Shown here in pieces: positions 34,414-43,536 of a stretch of 64,000 nucleotides of DNA. The position numbers and the translations under genes were made by a program. Source of the DNA: an uncultured Amylibacter sp. (GTDB taxonomy: Bacteria > Pseudomonadota > Alphaproteobacteria > Rhodobacterales > Rhodobacteraceae); assembly GCA_959347425.1 (NCBI GenBank), contig OY365741.1, positions 310,001 through 374,000 on the forward strand, given 5' to 3'. Positions within the stretch are counted from its first letter, which is position 1, and each line of letters begins with the position of its first letter. The notes under the pieces were generated by a model, which saw only the letters and a program-made list of their open reading frames with translations, did not search any database and was not told the DNA's origin.

Positions 34414-35031
34414 ATGTTTATCACTTTTGAGGGTATTGACGGGTCGGGCAAAACCACGCAGGCAAAGCTGTTGGCAGAGCGGTTACGCGCCGACGGGCGG
34501 TCGGTTGTTTTAACGCGAGAGCCTGGGGGCAGCACGGGGGCGGAGGCTATTCGTGGATTGCTGGTCAAGGGTGACAAGGATAAATGGTCGGCGGAGACCG
34601 AGATTTTGCTCTTCACCGCCGCACGGCGCGACCATTTGGAAAAGACCGTTCGCCCCGCCGTGGCGGCTGGGCAGATTGTGATTTGCGACCGTTTTGCCGA
34701 TAGCACGCGGGTGTATCAGGGCAGTGTTCGTGCCGCGAAACGCGCGTTGGTGGATGACCTGCATAGCCTTATTATTAAGGACGAACCCGATGTGACATTC
34801 GTTATTGATATGGACGCGGGTGTGGCTGCTGGACGGGCGGCGAGCCGCGATGACAGCGAAGGACGGTTTGAAAGTTTCGGGGTGGAGTTTCAGCAAAAGC
34901 TCCGTGCGGGGTTTTTGGCACTGGCGGGCGAACCTGCGCATCGCGGGCGGTGCTATGTTATCAACGGGGATCAAGAGCCAGAGGCGGTTTTGGCGGAGGT
35001 TTTGGCAGTTTTAAATAATGGTGAATTGTGA
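34414..35031 (+). CDS. tmk: Thymidylate kinase
   Basis: 205 residues from the ATG at 34414 (MFITFEGIDGSGKTTQ); a frame from 34342 lies inside dacC and is rejected. Seen: P-loop GIDGSGKT, TREPGGSTGAEAIR, DRFADSTRVYQG, and the lid region around AAGRAASRDDSEGRFES. Known: it phosphorylates dTMP to dTDP in the cytoplasm. It is the first of the usual tmk-holB-tatD run, here parted from holB by element I. The last residues (NNGEL) and the stop are part of a GGTGAATTG array, so this C-terminus is written by the repeat. Confidence 0.93.
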   Translation: MFITFEGIDGSGKTTQAKLLAERLRADGRSVVLTREPGGSTGAEAIRGLLVKGDKDKWSAETEILLFTAARRDHLEKTVRPAVAAGQIVICDRFADSTRVYQGSVRAAKRALVDDLHSLIIKDEPDVTFVIDMDAGVAAGRAASRDDSEGRFESFGVEFQQKLRAGFLALAGEPAHRGRCYVINGDQEPEAVLAEVLAVLNNGEL

Positions 35032-35430
35032 ATGATGAATGGTGAATTATTGGTTATTCTGGATTAGAGGTTAGGTATTGGAAGTAAGAGCAGAGGTTTT
35101 TTGTTACGCCATTTCTTCGAAATGTCGCCCGCCCGCCCACCCCAGCCTGTCCGAGCGTCTAGGCACAGCCTAAATAAATTTAGAGCAAACCCATCGCCAA
35201 TTCCCAAGTATTCTTTGCAAATAATCCAATCTATATTCTTGTTATTCCAGATAGTAAATTTATAGAAAACCTATCGTCTTGTAACCAAAGGGCTTTTGGC
35301 ATGCTCCCACGAAGTGGGGGCTACGCACAAAAGACCATGCTGGTCGGCACTCGCGTAAGCGATGACGAAGACCCGAAGGGCATTATTCACAATTCACAAT
35401 TCACAATTCATAATTCACCATTCATCATTA
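35019..35430 (+). repeat. Array-bounded intergenic element, copy I (tmk-holB)
   Basis: Here the arrays are of a different type: left GGTGAATTGTGAATGATGAA (35019-35052) and right CACAATTCACAATTCATAATTCACC (35383-35430), again reverse complements. Interior: AGAGGTTTTTTGTTACGCC..., GC-rich CGCCCGCCCGCCCACCCC, the AT-rich core (35170-35283), tail GGCTTTTGGCATGCTCCCACGAAGTGGGGGCTACGCACAAAAG, GATGACGAAGACCCGAAGGGC. The core is the same as in the copies bounded by TTAGTTA arrays. Confidence 0.88.
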
Positions 35431-35435
35431 AAACC

Positions 35436-35463
35436 TTGACAATCCGCCAGCAATACCTAATAA
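35436..35463 (+). promoter_or_regulatory. Predicted promoter for holB-tatD
   Basis: TTGACA at 35436-35441, 16 bases, TAATAA at 35458-35463, following the right array of copy I and 38 bases before the holB ATG. Confidence 0.5.
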
Positions 35464-35500
35464 TAACTAAACACTTAACCCCCAACACATAACACCCACC

Positions 35501-36607
35501 ATGAGCGACCCAGAAACCCTGCCCGAATCCGATTGCGTTGCTAACGCCCCGCACCCTCGGTTCAGCGAAACCATGTTCGGCCAACACACCGCGCAGGCCG
35601 ATTTCCTATCGGCGTTTCGCCAAACGCGCCTGCACCACGCTTGGCTGCTGGGGGGCGCACGGGGTATAGGCAAGGCGACCCTAGCGTGGCATATCGCGCG
35701 GTTCATGCTGGCGCAGCAAACCGCCAATCCGCCCAATGACACCCTTATTCTACCGCCCGACCACCCGATTAATCCGCGTATCCACACCCTTGCTGACCCG
35801 CGTTTATTCCTGCTTCGCCGCGCTTATGATACCAAAAAAGCCACATTCCAAAGCCGAATCAGCATTGATGACATCCGCAAATTGACGCACTTTTTCTCAC
35901 TATCCACACCCGATGGCGGGTGGCGGGTGGCGGTGATTGACACACCAGACGAACTCAGCCCGAACGGCGCGAACGCCCTGCTAAAGATATTGGAAGAACC
36001 GCCCGAACGCAGTTTATTCCTGCTTATCAGCCATAAACCCGCGTTTTTATTGCCAACCATTCGCTCGCGTTGTTGCGTTTTGCGCTGTGCGCCTTTGCCC
36101 GATGAAACCGTGCAAACCGCCCTAAAACAGATGAACGCACCCCTGCCAGACTCCGAATCGGAAAGGCGGGCGTTGCACTTGCTGGCCAAAGGCTCGCTGG
36201 GTGAAGCGTGGCGGTTGTTAAACGGCGATGGTATCGCGTTGTATCGGCAAATCGTGGGGCTGATGGGCAAGGGATCGCCGATTCCCCGTGCGGCTCTGCT
36301 GGATTTTGTCGGGATGGCGACCGAACGAGGCAACACGGAAAAAACCGCTATGACGCATCATTTGCTGCATACCTTCGTGTCGCGAGTATCGCATTTTGGC
36401 GTGGATAACGCGGGGTTTTCACCGATTACAGAGCAGGAACGGACGTTATTTGCCCAGCTTTGCCCGAATTTGGCACGGGCGCAAGTTTGGGCACAAGCTC
36501 TGCAGGATATTATCGCGTTGCAAACGCAGGCGGAGATGATAAACCTTGATCCCCATTCCATTATGCTGGATACGTTTTTGCATCTGGATAAAACCATTCA
36601 AAACTGA
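35501..36607 (+). CDS. holB: DNA polymerase III delta' subunit
   Basis: 368 residues, usual for alphaproteobacterial HolB. Seen: FGQHTAQADFLSAFRQTRLHHAWLLGGARGIGKATLA with a clamp-loader P-loop, ISIDDIRKLTHFFSLS, NGANALLKILEEPPERSLFLLISH and the SRC motif (TIRSRCCVL). Known: delta' is part of the clamp loader that opens the beta ring. tatD follows by 12 bases. In many Alphaproteobacteria metG lies between holB and tatD; it is absent here. The ATG follows CACCC without a clear ribosome binding site. Confidence 0.92.
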   Translation: MSDPETLPESDCVANAPHPRFSETMFGQHTAQADFLSAFRQTRLHHAWLLGGARGIGKATLAWHIARFMLAQQTANPPNDTLILPPDHPINPRIHTLADPRLFLLRRAYDTKKATFQSRISIDDIRKLTHFFSLSTPDGGWRVAVIDTPDELSPNGANALLKILEEPPERSLFLLISHKPAFLLPTIRSRCCVLRCAPLPDETVQTALKQMNAPLPDSESERRALHLLAKGSLGEAWRLLNGDGIALYRQIVGLMGKGSPIPRAALLDFVGMATERGNTEKTAMTHHLLHTFVSRVSHFGVDNAGFSPITEQERTLFAQLCPNLARAQVWAQALQDIIALQTQAEMINLDPHSIMLDTFLHLDKTIQN

Positions 36608-36619
36608 TATAACCGCCCT

Positions 36620-37405
36620 ATGACCGACACCATCGTTGATAGCCATTGCCACCTTGATTTCCCCGTTTTTGCCGACCAGCAGGACGCGGTTATTGAACGC
36701 GCCCACGCGGGCGGGGTTGCCACTATGGTCAGTATTTGCACGCGATTGCGCAACGAACCGCAGGTACGCGCGATTGCCGAAGCCCATCCCCGCGTGTTTT
36801 ATGCCGTGGGCAACCACCCGCTGAATTGTGGCGAGGAAACGCTGGCGACTACCGAGGATTTAATCAAAATCGCCGAGCACCCCAAAATGATAGGTATTGG
36901 CGAGACTGGGCTGGATTATCATTACACCACGGACACTATGACCGCGCAAAAACAATCCTTCATCGCCCATATTGCGGCGGCGCAACAAACCAATCTGCCC
37001 CTGATAATCCACGCTCGCGCTGCCGATGCGGATATTGCGGATATATTAAAAACCGAGCATAAAAACGCCCCGTTCCCCTGTGTCATGCACTGTTTTTCAT
37101 CATCAAAAGAATTGGCGCACACGGCACTGGACTTGGGGTTTTATCTGTCCATGTCTGGTATTGCCACCTTTAAAAACAGCCAAGATTTGCGGGATATTTT
37201 TGCCAATAGCCCTCTGGATAAAATTCTGGTGGAAACGGATAGCCCCTATCTTGCCCCCGTGCCACATAGGGGTGGCACGAACGAGCCCGCTTTGTGCGTC
37301 CATACCGCCGCCGTTGGGGCGGATATTTTTGAAATGACTTACGATGATTTTGCCCGTACAACCACGGATAATTTTTATCGTTTGTTTAGCAAGGCGTGGC
37401 GATGA
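36620..37405 (+). CDS. tatD: TatD family metal-dependent hydrolase
   Basis: 261 residues, standard. Seen: metal ligands His9 and His11 (DSHCHLD), GIGETGLDYHY, LIIHARAADADI, CVMHCFSS, and the final Asp in VETDSPYLAP. Known: TatD enzymes are cytoplasmic nucleases/hydrolases with a TIM barrel; 3'-5' DNase and D-aminoacyl-tRNA deacylase activities have been reported. It overlaps the next gene by four bases (ATGA), in the conserved pair with a metallo-beta-lactamase-fold protein. Confidence 0.91.
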   Translation: MTDTIVDSHCHLDFPVFADQQDAVIERAHAGGVATMVSICTRLRNEPQVRAIAEAHPRVFYAVGNHPLNCGEETLATTEDLIKIAEHPKMIGIGETGLDYHYTTDTMTAQKQSFIAHIAAAQQTNLPLIIHARAADADIADILKTEHKNAPFPCVMHCFSSSKELAHTALDLGFYLSMSGIATFKNSQDLRDIFANSPLDKILVETDSPYLAPVPHRGGTNEPALCVHTAAVGADIFEMTYDDFARTTTDNFYRLFSKAWR

Positions 37406-38208
37406 AAACCAACCTAAAATTAACTATTTTGGGGTGCGGGTCTTCTGGTGGAGTCCCCCGTTTGGGCAATAAATGGGGTGCGTGCGACCCGCTAAACCCG
37501 AAAAACACGCGACTGCGGTGTTCGCTTTTGATACAACTTATCGGCGCGAAAGGCACGACGACCGCGCTGATAGACACGGGGCCTGATATGCGCCAGCAAC
37601 TGCTCCGCGCGGATATAGGGCATCTGGACGGGGTGATTTTCACCCACGACCACGCCGACCATACCCATGGGCTGGACGATTTGCGGATGATTTTTCTAAA
37701 CCGAGGCGCGCCCTTGGATGTTTGGGCGAACAGGGCGACTGCCGATAGCCTGCGGGCGCGGTTTGACTATGTTTTCGCCACGCCAAAGGGCAGCAGCTAT
37801 CCGCCGATTTTAACGATGCATGTGTGCGAATACGGGCGCGATTTTGTGATACGCGGGGCGGGCGGGGATATCGTGGTGCGCGTGGCAGAGGTGCAACACG
37901 GCCGCATGATGGTGCTGGCTGTGCGGATTGGCGGGATGCTGTACGCGCCCGATATATCGGGGATTCCTGATGGGTCGCGGTGGGCGTTTGAAGGGCTGGA
38001 TTATTTGATTATTGATGCGTTGCGATATGCTCCGCATCCGTCACACGCGCATTTAGAGCAGACTTTGCAATGGATAGCGGAGTTCGCGCCAAGGCGGGCG
38101 GTGCTGACGAATATGCATAGCGATATGGATTATGAGGTTCTGCGTGGGGAGGTGCCAGATGGCGTGGTGCCTGCGTTTGATTTTATGTCGCTTTTGGTTA
38201 GTAATTAG
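37402..38208 (+). CDS. MBL-fold metallo-hydrolase (PhnP-like)
   Basis: 268 residues from the ATG at 37402, which overlaps the tatD stop (ATGA). Seen: LTILGCGSSGGVPRLG at the N-terminus and the metal motif THDHADHTHGLDD, with ligands near His82, His84, Asp86, His87. Known: the PhnP/RNase Z-like branch contains phosphodiesterases; this housekeeping neighbour of tatD has no agreed substrate. The end (LLVSN, TAG) touches a TTAGTAATTAG repeat remnant. Confidence 0.88.
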   Translation: MKTNLKLTILGCGSSGGVPRLGNKWGACDPLNPKNTRLRCSLLIQLIGAKGTTTALIDTGPDMRQQLLRADIGHLDGVIFTHDHADHTHGLDDLRMIFLNRGAPLDVWANRATADSLRARFDYVFATPKGSSYPPILTMHVCEYGRDFVIRGAGGDIVVRVAEVQHGRMMVLAVRIGGMLYAPDISGIPDGSRWAFEGLDYLIIDALRYAPHPSHAHLEQTLQWIAEFAPRRAVLTNMHSDMDYEVLRGEVPDGVVPAFDFMSLLVSN

Positions 38209-38328
38209 TTTTTTAGTGCTTTTTGGGCTTGATTTTGTCGTAAATTGTGTTTATTGTAAAAAAATCACTAGGGCGGTTGCATCTGCCCGACCAAAAAAGA
38301 CAAACAAAACGTGCAAAGGGACACGCTC

Positions 38329-41300
38329 ATGCCATATATCAAACTTTTAACCGCCCCCCTCATCATCATTGCTGGGCTTGCTTTATTAACCGCTTGCGGG
38401 GGTGTTGCTGTTAATAACACCACCAATAACAACAATATCATCAACGTTGACCCGTGCGTGGCGAATCCGTTTGCCGCGGGTTGCACCACCACAGCTGCAC
38501 AGCAGCTGGCGTTTTGCCGTGATGCCAACCAAACCACGGATAGCAAAGAAGACGATTGCGCCCCGACGGTGCGTCTCGTTTGTACTGCTGATGCCTTTGA
38601 TGACCTTTGCACCGCCCGGACCCAAGAGCAAGCGGAGGCTTTTTGTGGCGACCCCACCAAAACAACCACTACCAAAGCCGCCGATTGCGAAGATACGATA
38701 ACGACCGCTTGCATGAATATCCGCCATACGCTCTGCGATGGCATTCAGAAATATATAGACCTGCGCGCGCAGGAGGATAGTGAATGCTTGATGCGTACTG
38801 GTTCGCAAGCGGCTTGTGATGAGGAAATACGGGTAGATACATGCGATGCAGACGAGTTTGCCACGGGGTGCGTGGAGCAAAAATACGTTACCGCACGCAG
38901 GACGGCTTGCACGAACGACAACCTCGCCACGCGGTGCATGGCGACTGTTACGCTGGTTTGCGGGACGAATGGCGAGCCTTTGGATACGATTTGCGTCGGT
39001 ATTGCCGCCTATTACCCCGCGCAAAAATTGGCTTGTGCCACGGGGGAGGATGCCCGAGGCGAGCCCGCTTGCGCACCCACGATTATGCGGATTTGTGCGG
39101 CGAATGGTACTCCTTTTGATACGTTCTGCACGGGCTTGCCAGATACGGATGATAACCGCCAAACGGCTTGCGAATCGGGTGATAAAACACGCTCAGAATG
39201 CGTATCCACGATTGCGCGAGTTTGCGCGGCGGATGGTACTCCTTTTGCTGATCTCTGCACGGGGACTCCAAACATAACAGCTACGCGAGCCACCTATTGT
39301 GAGACGAACGGAGATGTGGCAGCATGCCCGAATCCAAACTATGGCAAGTGGGTGGCTAGCTTTGCAGGAAAAACAGGGGCGGAAGCACTGGCAACTACGC
39401 CCGCTAATCTAAATGGGCGTGTTGACGTCGGATTTTTGTCGGGCTTGACCACAACCACGCCAGTCATAACGGGACTTAGTAACAGTCTTTATAGCCCCTT
39501 AACCTTTGCCGAGTTCAATGGGGGCGATGGACGCGGTGGTTCCGTGTACTGGCTCAGTACTTGGACAGGAAACGACCTCACCAACTTTCATGCAGGAATT
39601 CTTACAACAACGGATGTGGGCGCACCTTTGGATAATGCCGCGCAAAGCGGGTCATGGGTGGGGCGGTTTCAGGCGTGGAATACCGCTGTTAGCGGCCGAG
39701 TTGATGTAGACTTCATCCTTACGGTTGATTTTACCGCGGAAACGATTCATGCCTTTCTTGAAAATGTCGTTGCTGGTGAATTTGGAGTAGAGGTGGATTT
39801 TGAAATAGATGGGGGTTTTGACCCAGAGACTGGCGTGATAGATGGCACTATTGAGTATGGTCGGGATGATGGTCTGGCTAGTAATGATGATGATAATGTT
39901 GGGTCTAACCGTGCGTTAGAGGAGGGTGACCGTAGCTACCTCAAGGGGACTTTGACTGGTTTAATCGGGCAGCACGGGGCGACTGGCGCGTTTTTTGCCC
40001 GAGCGGGTAATGTCTACATGACGGGCGCGTTTATCGCCGTGCCGGAAAGCGTTATTGTGAATCACGCCGATTGGGCGGAGGGTTTGGGAGTGCCAGAAAC
40101 TGCAGCTACGTCTAGAATTACCGAGACGATAACCGACCACGCCAGAAACACCATTATTACCTTTACAACGCCACCCTCCCTATTGGGAGATAAGGTTATG
40201 GCAACATTTGATGGTCAACGGTTCAGCCAGACTCTGCTCGGTGGGTTTTATACGGATATTACTACTAGTACTAATTCGGTTGGGCTTTTGCCTCGCACCA
40301 ATATGGGCAGTCCATTGGGCGATACATTTAGCGGGGGTGATATGACCGCCACTTGGAACGGGATGATATCAGGGGATAATGTGGGCAACACAGATTTCTT
40401 GTTAGAGATTAATTTGACCAATGATAGCGTAGAGGCGTTTTATCAAACTGATGACCTCAGCCAGTATTATCATTTCAAAGGCAATTATTCTGCCACTGGT
40501 CTGCTAACAGGTACGGTTAATTATGGCACATTCAGCACGCTTGCCAGTGATGGCGTGTCACCAGTGGCAACGTCCGCGCGCGCCGATAATGGGATTTTTA
40601 GGGGAATAATCGGGCAGTTCGGCGCGACGGCGGTTTTTGTCAGTGGTACGGGGGTTGATTCTTCCACTGGTCAACCAACAGGTGGTGGCACAGGGGACTT
40701 TGCTGGCGGGTTTGCTGTCACTCCAACGGCGCAGCTCAACCCGAATGCAAACTTTAGAGATTGGGTGCGTGATTTTGGGCGGTCTCCCCCGCCCACAGAG
40801 CTTGACGCAACAAACCGCAAAAACGAATTCTTGGCAGGTGAGACAGCGAAGCTGACTACAACGGGGGCGACCAGCGTAGAAAGCGATGCAATAAGTTCTT
40901 TGACGCGTGCCTCTGCCAGATTTAACGACTTGCCACTGCTCCAATCTGGACAGGCGGAAGATGGTGTTGCGTTCTTTTATGATACTATTGTAACTATGGG
41001 TGAGGCTGATACCTATAATTATTACGCGGGGATTCTATCTGGCACAGATTTGGGTGCGCCGATAGAAGGTGTCGCCGCGACAACCGCCCAATGGGAGGGG
41101 CAGTTTAGGGCATTCCGTGATAATAGCGGCATAGAGGAGGATAATGTAGATTTTGTATTGGATATTACCTTTGCTGGAAAAACAGGTTCAATAGAGTCGT
41201 ATGTTGTGATTGATGCAGATGAAGGTGCCTATTATCACGTGGATGGTGAGTATAATGCCCAAGGGGTAATCTCTGGCTCGGTTGATTTTGGGGAATTCAG

Positions 41301-43497
41301 GGGTGTTGGGACAGCGACAATAACACCAGATGATGAGAATTCAGAGGGAATTCTTACAGGGCTGATTGGCGAACAAGGCGCGGTTGGCGCGTTCATTGGT
41401 GGCACTGGTACAAAAGAGGCTCTGGCAGATTTGGCGAGTGGTAAAATTGCCTATGTCGGCGGGTTTGTTGCCGCGCCCTTTATTGACCTAGAGGATACGA
41501 CATCCACTATGGTTGAGTTTAATGATTGGCGGCGTGGTTTTGGTCGGTATATCCCGCCCATGACAATCGCAGATGCAACCGTAAGCATGGACACTTTGTC
41601 CGCCTTTTTAACTACTGCCAGTGGGGGACTTGATAACACGGGATTGACAAAACAGGCAAGCAATGCAGGTGGCACATCCGATGTTGTTACCTTAACGCGC
41701 GCGGGTTCTAATGTGGATGGTTTTACTTATGTTAGTGGCTTTAACACCACTCTTGATTCACAGCTGGGTTTTGTCGGTATTCTGCCAACCACAAATCTGG
41801 GTGCGCATATCCCTATTAGTGCTACAACGGCAAAGTGGGCGGGGAAATATTACAATAGCGGTAATGGTGGTGTTACCTCTTCACCTATTACCTTCGCTAT
41901 TGATTTCAGCGCGGCGCGAACCATTGATGGAACGGGTACTGGCACAACCGCCCCTGTTTTTGACCTTACGTTTGATGCAAGGGGCTTTATCAGTGGTACT
42001 GTCGAATCTGCTGGTCAAGTTACGAATGGGCTTAGCACTGAAGTAGATGCGACTAAGGTCTTTTCTGGAACGGCGCGGGGGTTGATTGGGCAACAGGGAC
42101 TGGTCGGCGGGTTCATAAGCCCAACTGGACATCACGGCGGGTTTGTCGCCGATAATCCCGCGTTTGACGATACACCTGCGATTGCGAGTTATCTTGATTG
42201 GGTGGATGTCACCACGCCCGCTGCCACACGCGCCTTCCCACTCGCCAACGAATTTGTAACGGGTGCTGATACTACGGGTGCAACCAGCGTTGATTTTATT
42301 AACTTTAGCAATGCCATCAGTGTAGATACCACTTTCGGTGGGGATGTTAACCCAGGAAATATCAACGATGGTTTTCAAATTTTTTCAAATGCAGATGGTG
42401 TGGGTGATCCCACGAATTTCTACGCGGGGATTTTGACAACAACTAATTTGGGTGCGCCTATAGCGGAAGTCGCTGGTGCCGTTTGGCAAGGGCACCTCTA
42501 TGCCGCACGTGTTGAGGGTGCAGGTGGCTATGAACAAGCCCAATTTGTGCTGGATTTTGATTTTGCCATGAAGACAATTTCTGCCGAAGCCATTCCCGCA
42601 AAGCATGAGAGTGGTGTGGCACTTGCCGATGGCGTTGCCGCTTACGGTTTCACTGCGGTATGGGATGACCGCGGGGTGTTTCAAGGCACGATAGCCCGCA
42701 CCGTTGCCTCCGTGGATAGCGATGGGACTTTAACAGGGATTATCGGGGCAGCGGGCGCGGTCGGCGTGTTTGTCAGCGATGCGGCCGCGCCCGTGGGTTA
42801 TGCTGGCGGGTTTGTTGCCAACCCAGATGCCCGTTGGATTGTGCAATACGACGATTGGGTGGGTAGTTTTGACCCAGCCCTGCCCGCGACAATCGCTTTA
42901 TCAGGGGCAAGCACAGGTGTTTTCGGTGGCTTTTTAAATCTTGCCTCTGGCGAGACAACGATTGCTCCAGGGGACTTGACGTTAATGACAATGACAGCGA
43001 GAGGGGCGGAGGATGCCATGCCCGCCGTCTCCAAAAGTCTTCCCCGCGCTAGTGATGCGATGGATGGTGTTGTTTATATTAGCGGCTGGAACGGTAATAA
43101 TAATCAAACCTTTGTCGGGCTTCTGCCAACCACAAATCTGGGTGCGCCTTTCGTTATTAGTGATGAATCGGCAGAGTGGGCGGGGACTTATTACGATAAC
43201 ATAATCGGGGCTGATACCGCCATCACTTTTGATATTAATTTTAGCACGCGTTCCATTGGCGTAAAGGCGGGTAGTATTACTACCGCCTCCGCGCCCACTC
43301 TTGCCCTTGGATTTAACAACGCGGGTGTTATCACTGGCACGGTGACGAAAAACAGCATGGAGGCAACAGCCCGTGGTTTGATTGGGGCAGAGGGACTGGT
43401 CGGGGGTTTCGTAGATACTACTACAAGAACAGGCACACTCTTCCTCTTCCACGGCGGGTTTGTCGCGGATAACGCCAATAACGCGGTCGCGAACTAG
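38329..43497 (+). CDS. Giant lipoprotein: Cys-rich N-terminal repeats plus six Gly-rich barrel-like domains
   Basis: 1722 residues from the ATG at 38329 (AAAGGG 8 bases upstream; a GTG at 38311 is less likely). Seen: lipoprotein signal with lipid Cys23 (LALLTACGG); residues about 40-335 have a Cys-rich repeat (pattern TI.RVCAADGTPF..LCTG), then six domains of about 215-240 residues. Each has G(I/L)L..TNLGAP...W.G near its middle and G(L/I)IG..GAVG.F...GGFVA.. at its end. Domain ends fall near 40050, 40740, 41480, 42165, 42835 and 43480. The single-domain lipoprotein at 27878-28720 belongs to the same family. The Gly-rich ends recall transferrin-binding-like beta barrels, a guess. Location is likely the outer membrane or cell surface, function unknown. 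Domains differ, so duplication is not recent. Confidence 0.8.
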   Translation: MPYIKLLTAPLIIIAGLALLTACGGVAVNNTTNNNNIINVDPCVANPFAAGCTTTAAQQLAFCRDANQTTDSKEDDCAPTVRLVCTADAFDDLCTARTQEQAEAFCGDPTKTTTTKAADCEDTITTACMNIRHTLCDGIQKYIDLRAQEDSECLMRTGSQAACDEEIRVDTCDADEFATGCVEQKYVTARRTACTNDNLATRCMATVTLVCGTNGEPLDTICVGIAAYYPAQKLACATGEDARGEPACAPTIMRICAANGTPFDTFCTGLPDTDDNRQTACESGDKTRSECVSTIARVCAADGTPFADLCTGTPNITATRATYCETNGDVAACPNPNYGKWVASFAGKTGAEALATTPANLNGRVDVGFLSGLTTTTPVITGLSNSLYSPLTFAEFNGGDGRGGSVYWLSTWTGNDLTNFHAGILTTTDVGAPLDNAAQSGSWVGRFQAWNTAVSGRVDVDFILTVDFTAETIHAFLENVVAGEFGVEVDFEIDGGFDPETGVIDGTIEYGRDDGLASNDDDNVGSNRALEEGDRSYLKGTLTGLIGQHGATGAFFARAGNVYMTGAFIAVPESVIVNHADWAEGLGVPETAATSRITETITDHARNTIITFTTPPSLLGDKVMATFDGQRFSQTLLGGFYTDITTSTNSVGLLPRTNMGSPLGDTFSGGDMTATWNGMISGDNVGNTDFLLEINLTNDSVEAFYQTDDLSQYYHFKGNYSATGLLTGTVNYGTFSTLASDGVSPVATSARADNGIFRGIIGQFGATAVFVSGTGVDSSTGQPTGGGTGDFAGGFAVTPTAQLNPNANFRDWVRDFGRSPPPTELDATNRKNEFLAGETAKLTTTGATSVESDAISSLTRASARFNDLPLLQSGQAEDGVAFFYDTIVTMGEADTYNYYAGILSGTDLGAPIEGVAATTAQWEGQFRAFRDNSGIEEDNVDFVLDITFAGKTGSIESYVVIDADEGAYYHVDGEYNAQGVISGSVDFGEFRGVGTATITPDDENSEGILTGLIGEQGAVGAFIGGTGTKEALADLASGKIAYVGGFVAAPFIDLEDTTSTMVEFNDWRRGFGRYIPPMTIADATVSMDTLSAFLTTASGGLDNTGLTKQASNAGGTSDVVTLTRAGSNVDGFTYVSGFNTTLDSQLGFVGILPTTNLGAHIPISATTAKWAGKYYNSGNGGVTSSPITFAIDFSAARTIDGTGTGTTAPVFDLTFDARGFISGTVESAGQVTNGLSTEVDATKVFSGTARGLIGQQGLVGGFISPTGHHGGFVADNPAFDDTPAIASYLDWVDVTTPAATRAFPLANEFVTGADTTGATSVDFINFSNAISVDTTFGGDVNPGNINDGFQIFSNADGVGDPTNFYAGILTTTNLGAPIAEVAGAVWQGHLYAARVEGAGGYEQAQFVLDFDFAMKTISAEAIPAKHESGVALADGVAAYGFTAVWDDRGVFQGTIARTVASVDSDGTLTGIIGAAGAVGVFVSDAAAPVGYAGGFVANPDARWIVQYDDWVGSFDPALPATIALSGASTGVFGGFLNLASGETTIAPGDLTLMTMTARGAEDAMPAVSKSLPRASDAMDGVVYISGWNGNNNQTFVGLLPTTNLGAPFVISDESAEWAGTYYDNIIGADTAITFDINFSTRSIGVKAGSITTASAPTLALGFNNAGVITGTVTKNSMEATARGLIGAEGLVGGFVDTTTRTGTLFLFHGGFVADNANNAVAN

Positions 43498-43499
43498 GG

Positions 43500-43536
43500 C
43501 GGGTTAATCACTAATCACTACCCCCTAATCACTCAC
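43500..43536. repeat. Short TTAATCACT array between the giant lipoprotein gene and tyrA
   Basis: TTAATCACTAATCACTACCCCCTAATCACT units fill the 35 bases between two convergent genes, a right-type array only. The same ACTACCCCCTAATCAC string occurs in the right array of copy G. Confidence 0.65.

Noticed and set aside
38386..39162. Long antisense frame opposite the Cys-rich region of the giant lipoprotein
   Set aside because: It is a shadow caused by the codon pattern of the sense gene; other antisense frames lie under most genes here.
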